From positions 1 through 22,854 of IMG/VR virus record IMGVR_UViG_3300047284_000277: a stretch of DNA of 22,854 nt. One strand, 5' to 3'. Positions 15,993-21,760 of this stretch are shown here, piece by piece. The DNA is from a virus. Each line of letters begins with the position of its first letter. Within the stretch, counting starts at the first letter, position 1. The position numbers and the translations under genes were made by a program. A model generated the notes under the pieces. The model was not told the origin of the DNA and made no database searches. It saw only the letters and a list, made by a program, of their open reading frames with translations.

Positions 15993-16544
15993 TCAGCCAT
16001 CTACCTGCACTGCCTCACCTTCTAGCGTGACGCCTTGGGGGGCGAGGGGCAGCCCTATGCGGAAGGTGACAGCGGTCTGCTGCTTGGGAGCCTGTACCTC
16101 GCCCCACTTGCCGGGGCGCATCTTGGCGGCGATCCACTTGCGGGTGTCTATGCGCAACCGGGCGGCCTGTACGGCCTCCATGCTGCCCCCTGCGGCTGCC
16201 ACTTCGTCGGCAATGTCCACCATCTCGTCGGCCAGAGTGTCGGCGCGGTCTTCGTGCGCACGAGCGTATTTCTGTTGGAAATCGGGCCGATCTCGCATCC
16301 AGCGGTAGATCGTCTGCATTTCCCGGCCATGCATCTTGCACCAGCTGTTGAGGCTGTTCCCCTGCGCTATCCATGCACAGATGCTGTCTGCTTGGTCATC
16401 TGTGTACTCGCTGGGCCTACCTAGCTTCTTGCTTCCCTCTTGGAGAGCCTTGAACTGCGCTAGCTGTCGCTGCTTCAGTGCGGCGGCCTCGTTTTTCTCG
16501 ATGGCGTCTTTCTTGGCCCTGTTCTCTGCTTTCCGCTTGCTCAC
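15993..16544 (-). CDS. terS: Terminase small subunit, Sf6 gp1-like, 183 aa
   Basis: After a basic, helical N-terminal extension (about 1-42), the protein follows the Sf6 small terminase closely in pattern. It reads GRPSEYTDDQADSICAWIAQ, then SLNSWCKMHGREMQTIYRWM (a helix-turn-helix), FQQKYARAHEDRADTLADEM, and AARLRIDTRKWIAAKMRPGK. The 'GRPS.Y…ICSWI..G.SL…T.YRWL…F…YA.A.E.RAD…E…IAD…AKLRIDTRKW…M.P.KYGE' order is the family hallmark. It recognises the packaging site and regulates the large subunit. The start is GTG at 16544, overlapping the previous stop as GTGA. The basic N-terminal extension is longer than in Sf6. Confidence 0.9.
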   Translation of the reverse strand: MSKRKAENRAKKDAIEKNEAAALKQRQLAQFKALQEGSKKLGRPSEYTDDQADSICAWIAQGNSLNSWCKMHGREMQTIYRWMRDRPDFQQKYARAHEDRADTLADEMVDIADEVAAAGGSMEAVQAARLRIDTRKWIAAKMRPGKWGEVQAPKQQTAVTFRIGLPLAPQGVTLEGEAVQVDG

Positions 16545-16696
16545 TGCTTGCCTCGCTTCCCTTTGGCAGTCTTGGCCGCCTTCCGGAAGTCCTGCGCTGT
16601 TGGTGCGCCCTTGGTTCCCGGCTTCCTCATGCTCTCTCCGCTACCAGCGGCGATGCGGCGGCGCTTTTTCCAGATGTTTTCGTATAGGCCGGGCAT
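16541..16696 (-). CDS. Very small basic conserved phage protein, 51 aa
   Basis: I place the start at 16696, giving MPGLYENIWKKRRRIAAGSG at the N-terminus. The protein goes on with ESMRKPGTKGAPTAQDFRKA and a lysine-rich end. I recognise the pattern 'PGLY.NI..KR.RIAAGSGE.MRK.G.KGAPT...F..AAKTAK' from many podovirus-like phages, where it is a tiny protein of unknown function. An in-frame start 15 codons earlier would overlap the preceding gene and lacks this conserved opening. The ATG follows the upstream stop by one base (TGAAATG), and the stop overlaps the small terminase GTG. It is strongly basic, so DNA or capsid binding is plausible but not shown. Confidence 0.8.
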   Translation of the reverse strand: MPGLYENIWKKRRRIAAGSGESMRKPGTKGAPTAQDFRKAAKTAKGKRGKQ

Positions 16697-16697
16697 T

Positions 16698-16886
16698 TCA
16701 GCGCTTGCCGTAGTCCTGCTTGCTGCGGTGGCCGCAAACATAGCCGCCGTCCTTCATTCCGTACTCTGCGGCCTCTGCGGCCTCTGCGGCCATCACTGCG
16801 CGGCCTGCGCCGCCTCGCTTGAGCGCTCGCATCTCATTTCGGCCATGCTTCGAGCTGTGCTTCTTGCCCTTGTGCTTTTCCATCAT
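16698..16886 (-). CDS. Very small Lys/Ala-rich protein, 62 aa, first gene of the late block
   Basis: The sequence opens MMEKHKGKKHSSKHGRNEMR, has an Ala/Glu repeat (VMAAEAAEAAEYG) encoded by three exact 9-bp units, and ends KDGGYVCGHRSKQDYGKR. Tiny proteins with 'KKHSSKH' and 'GMKDGGYV.G' elements are common companions of terminase genes in marine and freshwater phages. Function is unknown. Two adjacent ATG codons at 16886 and 16883 are preceded by AAGGAGTTAGGAGC, so either may be used. It is the first gene behind the candidate leftward promoter at 16912-16939 and the leader would be only about 20 bases long. Confidence 0.75.
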   Translation of the reverse strand: MMEKHKGKKHSSKHGRNEMRALKRGGAGRAVMAAEAAEAAEYGMKDGGYVCGHRSKQDYGKR

Positions 16887-16911
16887 GCTCCTAACTCCTT
16901 GATCCTGCTCA

Positions 16912-16939
16912 AGAATAAAAATATTTCGACAGGTGTGAA
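16912..16939 (-). promoter_or_regulatory. Candidate sigma70-type promoter for the leftward late block
   Basis: On the minus strand TTCACA (16939-16934) and TATTCT (16917-16912) are separated by 16 bases. The matches to TTGACA and TATAAT are five and four of six. Transcription would begin near 16905, about 20 bases before the first gene. The AT-rich surroundings contrast with the GC-rich neighbours. It is a visual call, not scored. Confidence 0.45.
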
Positions 16940-16944
16940 AAAAA

Positions 16945-16965
16945 GTTGTTGACCACAGTTGTTAA
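16945..16965 (-). repeat. AACAAC-type repeat, copy in the divergent control region
   Basis: On the minus strand this reads TTAACAACTGTGGTCAACAAC, two AACAAC half-sites in direct orientation separated by CTGTGGTC. It matches the leader copy at 17895-17915 with few differences and lies five bases upstream of the candidate leftward -35 box, while covering the possible rightward -35. That is a placement expected of an operator, although the same motif elsewhere sits at ribosome sites. Confidence 0.5.
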
Positions 16966-16979
16966 AGCTGTTGAGATAC
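16949..16979 (+). promoter_or_regulatory. Weak candidate promoter for the rightward operon
   Basis: TTGACC (16949-16954) is a good -35 match, but the best -10 choices are poor: TGAGAT after 17 bases or GATACT after 19 bases. If used, it leaves a leader of about 200 bases that contains two hairpins: CTCCC/GGGAG within CCGG/CCGG (17045-17071), and AGTGCC-9 nt-GGCACT (about 17124-17144). A phage-encoded or host alternative promoter elsewhere in 16980-17150 is equally possible. Confidence 0.25.
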
Positions 16980-17152
16980 TCACCACTGGCCTCCCAGACG
17001 GGCCACTCAAACAAAGGTTCTGGTGCCGGATGAGCGCAAGCAGCCCGGCGGCTCCCACAAGGGGAGTCCGGCCTAAAGCAGACCAGTATCTGCCCAATCT
17101 ACCGGGAAGCCTTGATTCAGTAGAGTGCCTTCGATGAGGGCACTGCACTGAG

Positions 17153-17183
17153 TCAACAACTGTCAACAACAACGGAGACTGTC
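17153..17183 (+). repeat. AACAAC leader repeat with ribosome site, copy A
   Basis: The 31 bases before the ATG at 17184 begin TCAACAACTGTCAACAACAA and end CGGAGACTGTC. They match copy B (17493-17523) at 28 of 31 positions with identical spacing to the start codon. GGAG is the Shine-Dalgarno. The A-rich CAA string upstream may enhance ribosome binding or serve as a regulator site. Confidence 0.8.
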
Positions 17184-17492
17184 ATGAACTACGCAAACCA
17201 CATTGGCTACAGCGACGTGAACCCCTTCGAGATCGTCCGTCGCGTGAGCGATAAGACGCTGGAGATTCGCTCGATGAGTGCTGAGCGTGACCCCTCGTGG
17301 AAGCCGGACTTCATACCCGGCGGATTTAGCGGCACGGTGGTCAACCAGTCATCGCAGCGCTGGATCATCTCTAGCGACGATCAAGCCGTCACGTTCCGCA
17401 TCCGGATGGGCAAGCGCGGCTGGCGCGACTCTGGCGGCAACCGCTATGAGCTTTCGGATAAGCCGGTCAAGTTCTACGACTACAACTTTTGA
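17184..17492 (+). CDS. Conserved phage protein of unknown function, 102 aa
   Basis: The sequence starts MNYANHIGYSDVNPFEIVRR and contains RSMSAERDPSWKPDFIPGGF, then SQRWIISSDDQAVTFRIRMG, and ends GWRDSGGNRYELSDKPVKFY plus a short aromatic tail. I recognise this family ('HIGYSD..P.E.…AERDP..KPDF.PGGF.G…W…R..GWR...G.RY.LS..P..FYDYNF') as common in phage early regions, with no known function. It looks like a compact mixed alpha/beta protein with many aromatic residues and no membrane segment. It is the first gene of the rightward operon and has the strongest copy of the repeated leader. Confidence 0.85.
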   Translation: MNYANHIGYSDVNPFEIVRRVSDKTLEIRSMSAERDPSWKPDFIPGGFSGTVVNQSSQRWIISSDDQAVTFRIRMGKRGWRDSGGNRYELSDKPVKFYDYNF

Positions 17493-17523
17493 TCAACAAC
17501 TGTTAACAACAACGGAGAATGTT
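17493..17523 (+). repeat. AACAAC leader repeat with ribosome site, copy B
   Basis: The 31 bases begin TCAACAACTGTTAACAACAA and end CGGAGAATGTT directly before the ATG at 17524. They start within the bases following the previous stop. Together with the two preceding bases, GATCAACAACTG is shared with copy C at 17893. Differences from copy A are confined to three positions. Confidence 0.8.
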
Positions 17524-17688
17524 ATGAAACTTCTGCTAGTCGCTTTCTTCCAGCTTCTCGCCATGGTCGAGATGGCCCTTGGCGTTCTGATCGCCGCTGA
17601 GTCGGGCGGTGTTGGCATCTACTCGCTGATCGCGGTAGCAGCCGCGCTCGTTTGCCTTTTGTCAGCCAATGAGGTGGCCAAGTCATGA
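17524..17688 (+). CDS. Tiny membrane protein, 54 aa, two hydrophobic segments
   Basis: The start at 17524 is fixed by GGAG and the repeated leader. The protein begins MKLLLVAFFQLLAMVEMALG and continues VLIAAESGGVGIYSLIAVAA, giving two hydrophobic stretches (about 2-24 and 30-48) separated by a short polar turn, then a NEVAKS tail. A hairpin insertion in the inner membrane is likely. The stop overlaps the next ATG (ATGA). I do not recognise the family. Possible roles include membrane stress, superinfection exclusion or anchoring of the downstream ATPase system; all are speculative. Confidence 0.75.
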   Translation: MKLLLVAFFQLLAMVEMALGVLIAAESGGVGIYSLIAVAAALVCLLSANEVAKS

Positions 17689-17894
17689 ACTACGAAAAAA
17701 CGATTCCCGAGACGCTGACTGACAGCGATGTGGTGTCGCTGCTTGAGGGCTTACGCGCCAAGCGCAGAGCTGAGTCTGCCGACATGGCAATGGCGATGGG
17801 ACTTGCGCTGGCGTCTCACTTGGATGCCATTGGCATGAGCCGCGAGGCCGGTGAAGTCGAAGCAATCGTCAGTCGCGTCATGGCAACTTTCTGA
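17685..17894 (+). CDS. Hypothetical helical protein, 69 aa
   Basis: The protein opens MNYEKTIPETLTDSDVVSLL and continues EGLRAKRRAESADMAMAMGL, ending in SRVMATF. It is predicted to be mostly helical, with an Ala/Met-rich middle that is amphipathic rather than a clear membrane span. The start overlaps the stop of the 54-aa membrane gene (ATGA), so translation is coupled. It is followed by the third leader repeat. I do not recognise a family or function. Confidence 0.7.
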   Translation: MNYEKTIPETLTDSDVVSLLEGLRAKRRAESADMAMAMGLALASHLDAIGMSREAGEVEAIVSRVMATF

Positions 17895-17915
17895 TCAACA
17901 ACTGAGGCAACAACT
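17895..17915 (+). repeat. AACAAC leader repeat, copy C
   Basis: TCAACAACTGAGGCAACAAC plus one T leads directly to the ATG at 17916. The usual GGAG is absent here; GAGG between the two AACAAC halves, eight bases before the ATG, probably acts as Shine-Dalgarno. The match to the control-region copy at 16945-16965 is very close. Confidence 0.7.
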
Positions 17916-18179
17916 ATGAACATCATCGAATCTGTCGACCAGCTTGGTTCCCTTAACGCCCAAATCGCGGCGCTCTCGAAACAGGCTGATGCCATCAAGT
18001 CCCAGCTACGCAAGTCGGGTGCTGGCGAGTATCGCGGCTCCCTGTTTCGGGCTGTCGTATCGGAGCGCTCAGCGAGCCGTATCGACTCCGAGAAGGTGCG
18101 CAACCTGCTGAGCGAGGAGCAACTGGCCGAAGTGATATCGGAAGTGCGCTCGACCAGCGTATCCCTGTACGACCTGTGA
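17916..18179 (+). CDS. Conserved phage coiled-coil protein of unknown function, 87 aa
   Basis: The N-terminal half is helical (SLNAQIAALSKQADAIKSQL, about 12-31), followed by GAGEYRGSLFRAVVSERSAS and an ending LSEEQLAEVISEVRSTSVSL. The pattern 'L..QIA.L.K.AD.IK..L...GAGEY.G..FRA.VS…R…D...V...LS...…T.V…' is one I have seen in early regions of many phages. Function is not established; a nucleic-acid-binding or inhibitor role has been suggested for such small proteins only by context. Length is typical. No membrane segment is present. Confidence 0.82.
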   Translation: MNIIESVDQLGSLNAQIAALSKQADAIKSQLRKSGAGEYRGSLFRAVVSERSASRIDSEKVRNLLSEEQLAEVISEVRSTSVSLYDL

Positions 18180-18187
18180 GGTGACCT

Positions 18188-18280
18188 ATGGAAGCTTTTC
18201 TGTTCTACGCCGTACGCATGTGGCTTGCCGCCGTCATGCTCGTCGCCGCCTACTTCATTGCAACCTATTCGGAGGAATGA
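18188..18280 (+). CDS. Membrane microprotein, 30 aa
   Basis: A very short frame starts at ATG 18188 with GAGGTG six to seven bases upstream. The product starts MEAFLFYAVRMWLAAVMLVA and ends in AYFIATYSEE. It is almost entirely one hydrophobic helix with an acidic tail. Its stop lies two bases before the next gene's ATG, and its last codons (TCGGAGGAATGA) supply that gene's Shine-Dalgarno. This tight arrangement, good ribosome site and membrane-like composition make it a real gene candidate despite its size. Function is unknown. Confidence 0.6.
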   Translation: MEAFLFYAVRMWLAAVMLVAAYFIATYSEE

Positions 18281-18282
18281 TC

Positions 18283-18450
18283 ATGGACAACAAAGCTGAA
18301 CTCGAACGAATCACCGAAAAGCTGCAGAGCATGCTCGATCGTAATGAGTTGCCCAGCAAGGCAGCTTTGGAGTCTTTTTTCCGGTATGCCTACCAGCTTG
18401 GCCACTTCGATGGCCACATTGCTGGCGTCAAGTTTGCCACCAACAGCTAG
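18283..18450 (+). CDS. Hypothetical small protein, 55 aa
   Basis: I choose ATG 18283, with GGAGG seven bases upstream inside the preceding microprotein; the frame stays open upstream to 18181, but that extension overlaps the microprotein and reads as Arg/His-rich shadow sequence. The product begins MDNKAELERITEKLQSMLDR and ends LGHFDGHIAGVKFATNS. The first half is an amphipathic helix; the second half has the aromatic segment FFRYAYQLG. No family is recognised. It lies 84 bp before the ATPase gene. Confidence 0.72.
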   Translation: MDNKAELERITEKLQSMLDRNELPSKAALESFFRYAYQLGHFDGHIAGVKFATNS

Positions 18451-18461
18451 ATCGAAACGCC

Positions 18462-18498
18462 ACGTCGGGAGACGTTGCGTCTGCCTGTCATTCAGGCA
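18462..18498 (+). other. Two small hairpins upstream of the ATPase gene
   Basis: ACGTC-GGGA-GACGT (18462-18475), with a GNRA-type loop, is followed by TGCCTG-TCATT-CAGGCA (18482-18498). Both are perfect inverted repeats, with no U-tract after them. They sit between the last small gene and the leader of the ATPase gene and may be RNA-processing or stability elements. Confidence 0.4.
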
Positions 18499-18507
18499 CT
18501 GATGAGA

Positions 18508-18534
18508 TCAACTACAACAACTGTGGAGACTGTT
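18508..18534 (+). repeat. AACAAC leader repeat with ribosome site, copy D
   Basis: TCAACTACAACAACTGTGGA followed by GACTGTT leads to the ATG at 18535. The final GGAGACTGTT matches copies A and B almost exactly, while the upstream CAA string is shorter. It fixes the ATPase start and rules out the longer in-frame opening. Confidence 0.7.
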
Positions 18535-19749
18535 ATGCTTAATTCACTTTCCAAGGCCCAGCTCGTCGAGCTGGTTCGTCGCGCCACTGGTTCAGCCGGT
18601 GACTACGCTCGCAAGTCCAAGCAGGACTACATCGAGCAGGTGTCCCAGCTTCCTGACGAGAAGCTCTCTGAGGCGCTCTTGTCGATGGGGCTGATATCGG
18701 GTTCCCTCGCGCCGATCGTGGCCAATAAGCCTTCTGCGGAGCCTGAGCAAGCTGTCGACGTTAAGGTCGTGGCTCGCAAGTCCCTGAAGGACGTTTTCGG
18801 CATTCGCGGCAAGCATGGTCAGGCCATGGTCGATGTCTACGATGACCCTGCAGCCCCTGCTCTCGACCCGCTGTACAAGTTCAACCCGGAACAGTTGTTC
18901 ACTGCTGTGACGGCGATCAATCGCAATCGCAACGTGTGGCTGGCTGGCCCTGCTGGCACCGGTAAGACGGAGTTCGTCAAGAATCTGTGCGCTGGCCTTG
19001 GCCGTGCGTTCGTTCGCGTGAGCTTCGACTCTGGCGCTGAGCGCTACGAGTTTATCGGCGGCGAGCGAGTCAAGAACGGCAGCACGTACTACCAGCGAGG
19101 CATCGTGCTTCGAGGCTTTACCCGCCCCGGCGCGATCGTCCTGCTGGACGAGGTGTCGTTCGCTCGTCCGGAGTACTTGTCTGCGCTACACGCGCCGCTC
19201 GAACCCGAAGGCGTCGTTGCCGTGCCAGAGACTGGCGAAGTGATTCGCAAGGCTCCGGGCGTCGTGTTCTTCGCTGCGGACAACTCGAACGGGCGAGGCG
19301 ACTACACCGGCATGTACGTCGGTGTGCGTGAGCAGAACGTCGCGTTCGTCAACCGCTTCGCTCGCACTATCGAGTTCAAGTACATGGACGAGGACTCTGA
19401 GTCTGACGTGATCAGCAAGCGAGCCGGTGTCCACATCGAGCTTGGCCGACTGATCAGCAAGCTCATGAACGTCATGCGTCAAGCCGGTGATTCGAGTCAA
19501 CTCGATCACGTCCCGACTCTGCGTGAGGCGTTCTACCTTGCCGAAGCTCTGGTCGACGGCGTCGATCCTCGAATCGCGTTCGAGCAGACGATGGTCAACC
19601 GTGCTTCGCAAGAGTCGCGTGAAGTCCTGCAGCAAATCTGGAAGGCGAACATGTCGAATGCTGCTATCGCTAGCGCGATCGACGGTATCCCGCCTGTTGT
19701 CGTGCCGGTCGTTGACCCGGCTGCTGTAACCCCGCCAGAGGCGGCCTAA
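18535..19749 (+). CDS. MoxR/CobS-type AAA+ ATPase, 404 aa
   Basis: The N-terminus (about 1-52; LSKAQLVELVRRATGSAGDY) resembles a SAP-like or Rho_N-like helical domain that often binds nucleic acid. The AAA+ core spans about 110-300: Walker A GPAGTGKT (138-145), Walker B IVLLDEVS (201-208; D205, E206), sensor-1-like N250 in FFAADNS, and arginines in NRFAR (273-277) as candidate arginine fingers. The C-terminal helical lid ends in a Val/Pro-rich tail. CobS/MoxR proteins form hexameric rings that remodel a partner through a VWA protein, and the next gene is exactly such a partner, 16 bp downstream. No motif is missing. Actual target is unknown. The start is set by leader copy D. Confidence 0.9.
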   Translation: MLNSLSKAQLVELVRRATGSAGDYARKSKQDYIEQVSQLPDEKLSEALLSMGLISGSLAPIVANKPSAEPEQAVDVKVVARKSLKDVFGIRGKHGQAMVDVYDDPAAPALDPLYKFNPEQLFTAVTAINRNRNVWLAGPAGTGKTEFVKNLCAGLGRAFVRVSFDSGAERYEFIGGERVKNGSTYYQRGIVLRGFTRPGAIVLLDEVSFARPEYLSALHAPLEPEGVVAVPETGEVIRKAPGVVFFAADNSNGRGDYTGMYVGVREQNVAFVNRFARTIEFKYMDEDSESDVISKRAGVHIELGRLISKLMNVMRQAGDSSQLDHVPTLREAFYLAEALVDGVDPRIAFEQTMVNRASQESREVLQQIWKANMSNAAIASAIDGIPPVVVPVVDPAAVTPPEAA

Positions 19750-19765
19750 GTTATTCGGAGGCAAT

Positions 19766-21727
19766 ATGAAAAAGGTTAAGTCTGCGGCAGTGAAAGCCGC
19801 CGCTCTGAGTCATGCTCGCAAGCAGCTCCGGGCGATCATTGGCAGCGATGCCGTCGGCATCAACTGCGGTAGCGTCGACTTCAAAGGCCAGATTTCGTAC
19901 GCGCAATGGGCGCTGTCGGCAGACCGCTCGTCAATCGCGTCATTCCACATCAACTACCCGGACATGCCGGATAACTCGTGGCTCACACGGCGTGACGCTG
20001 ACTTGATCAGCGCCTACACCAATCACGAGGTGGGGCACGTCGCGTTCACCAACAACCTCGAAGTGCGCGGCGCTAGCCACCTACTCCGTACGTTGTGGAA
20101 CGGCATTGAGGACGCTCGCATCGAGCATGCGGTTGCATTGTCTGGACGAGCCAATGGCGCTCGCTCTGGGTTCAAGCAACTGCTGTCATCGATGACTGCG
20201 AAGATCAGCGACCGCTTCAATCCGACGAGCATCAACAGCGCACCGTTCGCGCTGGCGCTCATCTGCCGTGCAGCCTACGGCGACGGCAATGGATACGCCA
20301 AGAAGCTGCTCGACCGCATTCCGGAGCCGAAGCGTTCGGTCTACAAGGCTGCTGCAGACGGCGTGATCAAGCTTCCGCTCGATCGCTCTGGCACTGCAGG
20401 GGCGCTGGCCCTTGCTCGCGAGTTCATCGAGAGCTGGTCGCGCATCGAGCCTCTCGATGTCAACGATCAACAGCACAAGCAACAGCCGGAACAGTCGTAC
20501 AACTTCGACGATCAAGACGATGACCAGTCTGACGATCAAGACGATAGCCAGACCGACGGTGAAGATGCTCTCGACCAAGAGGCTGAGAACGAGCTTGCTG
20601 CTGCCGAAGATGAATCGGAAGCTGGCGAAGTGTCCTCCGCCGGTAGCTTCGAGCCTGTCGACATTGACGAGGCTTCGGAAGGCTCCTCTGGCGAAGGCAA
20701 CGAAAACTCTGAGATGTTTGCTGAGCAGACTGAGAACTACAGCGAAGAACTGTGCAAGTCTCCGGAGCCTAGCATCGACGAGGTGTTCGACAGAGTCCGG
20801 TCTCGTGTTGAGCGATGCATCACGCTGCCGGTCACGCCGAAGGTGCCGGTCACTCGCATGTCCCAGTGGGCATCGATCAAGCAGAAGCAGGGCGATGAAG
20901 CTGCAGTGCGTCGCGCATTCCGCAAGCTCTCGAAGGCGTCGCTTCCTGCACTGAAGGCACAGTTGTACCAAGTGCTGAAGTCGCCAGAGCGAGTCGGCTG
21001 GGACGGCGGGTCTATCGGCGGTCGCTTCGACTCACGTCGAGCGCCACGCATGATGGCTGGCAGCGAGGCTGTCTTCAAGCGTCGCTGGTTGAGCGAAGGC
21101 ATCGAGACTGCTGTGACTGTTCTGGTCGACATGTCTGGCTCGATGAGAGGCGATCGAGCGAAGGACGCCTCTGAGCTTGCTTGGACGATTGCTCAAGCTG
21201 CTGAGTCTGCAGGTGCCATGGTCGAGGTCGCCGGGTTCCGTAGCCCAAGCATGGGCGAACACGTTATCCGCAACAGCGGGTTCAGCTTGTTTGGCGAGTT
21301 CAACTCTGGCACTGGCTATGACGGCATGCAGGGCGTGTTGGTAATCGCTAAGCAGTTCAACGAGCGCTGCAATGCAGTGCCTCTGAACTTCGCCAAGCTG
21401 CCGTCGATGTCAACGGGCAACACTCCGGACTACACCTGCCTTCGGGCGGCTGTTGAACGGCTGTCGACTGTTGATGCCAACCGCCGCATCGTGATCGTTA
21501 TCACCGACGGGTTTGGTGAGCGCACCAAGGTCAAGCTGATGACCTGCGTGAGCAAGAACCTGTTCGATGTTGAGGTTGTCGCATTCGGCATCGGCACCTG
21601 CGACGAGGAACTCAAGATGGCCTACAACGTAGGCGCTGCTGTTCGTCGGAGCGATGACCTTGCCGCTGTGGCGCTGAAGAAGATCATCAAGCAGCTCAAG
21701 GCCAGCGATCATCGTCGGGTTGCCTAA
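19766..21727 (+). CDS. CobT-like protein with HExxH and VWA/MIDAS domains, 653 aa
   Basis: Three parts are visible. The N-terminal domain (about 1-230) carries NHEVGH (H87-E88-x-x-H91) followed by WNGIEDARIE (111-120), a zinc-peptidase-like pattern with E115 as possible third ligand; CobT-type proteins keep the 'EDARIE' element. A very acidic linker follows (about 245-330, rich in Asp, Gln and Glu). The C-terminal VWA domain (about 445-645) has MIDAS D455-M-S457-G-S459, GNTPD (551-555) and ITDG (D581). Such proteins work with the MoxR/CobS AAA+ ring encoded just upstream. No CobN-like chelatase subunit is present, so cobalt chelation is unlikely. The start has GGAGG upstream at 19756-19760. 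A hairpin follows the stop by a few bases. Confidence 0.9.
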   Translation: MKKVKSAAVKAAALSHARKQLRAIIGSDAVGINCGSVDFKGQISYAQWALSADRSSIASFHINYPDMPDNSWLTRRDADLISAYTNHEVGHVAFTNNLEVRGASHLLRTLWNGIEDARIEHAVALSGRANGARSGFKQLLSSMTAKISDRFNPTSINSAPFALALICRAAYGDGNGYAKKLLDRIPEPKRSVYKAAADGVIKLPLDRSGTAGALALAREFIESWSRIEPLDVNDQQHKQQPEQSYNFDDQDDDQSDDQDDSQTDGEDALDQEAENELAAAEDESEAGEVSSAGSFEPVDIDEASEGSSGEGNENSEMFAEQTENYSEELCKSPEPSIDEVFDRVRSRVERCITLPVTPKVPVTRMSQWASIKQKQGDEAAVRRAFRKLSKASLPALKAQLYQVLKSPERVGWDGGSIGGRFDSRRAPRMMAGSEAVFKRRWLSEGIETAVTVLVDMSGSMRGDRAKDASELAWTIAQAAESAGAMVEVAGFRSPSMGEHVIRNSGFSLFGEFNSGTGYDGMQGVLVIAKQFNERCNAVPLNFAKLPSMSTGNTPDYTCLRAAVERLSTVDANRRIVIVITDGFGERTKVKLMTCVSKNLFDVEVVAFGIGTCDEELKMAYNVGAAVRRSDDLAAVALKKIIKQLKASDHRRVA

Positions 21728-21729
21728 CG

Positions 21730-21756
21730 GAGGGGGGAGCTTCGGCTCCCCTTTCC
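21730..21756 (+). terminator. Hairpin behind the CobT-like gene
   Basis: GGGGAGC-TTCG-GCTCCCC (21734-21751) is a seven-pair stem with a UUCG loop and a short TTT afterwards. It begins a few bases after the stop of the CobT-like gene. Stem, loop and flanking bases (GAGGGG…CCCCT) are the same as in the hairpin after the capsid gene on the opposite strand. Confidence 0.7.
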
Positions 21757-21760
21757 TCTG

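Noticed and set aside
18181-18450. A single 89-aa gene starting at 18181
   Set aside because: The first 34 residues are Arg/His-rich and overlap a 30-aa membrane frame with a better ribosome site; ATG 18283 has GGAGG placed correctly.
17153-18534. CRISPR-like array from the AACAAC repeats
   Set aside because: Repeats are short and unevenly spaced by whole genes, not by uniform spacers, and end at start codons.
19186-19764. A 192-codon minus-strand frame
   Set aside because: It is antisense to the AAA+ ATPase and has the His/Asp/Arg-rich look of a shadow, without a start signal.
20186-20971. A 261-codon minus-strand frame
   Set aside because: It is the mirror of the CobT-like gene; its hydrophobic Val/Leu runs come from the antisense of the Asp/Gln linker codons.
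18535-21727. Cobalamin biosynthesis genes as auxiliary metabolic genes
   Set aside because: CobS/CobT similarity alone does not show cobalt chelation; no CobN or other pathway gene is present in the window.
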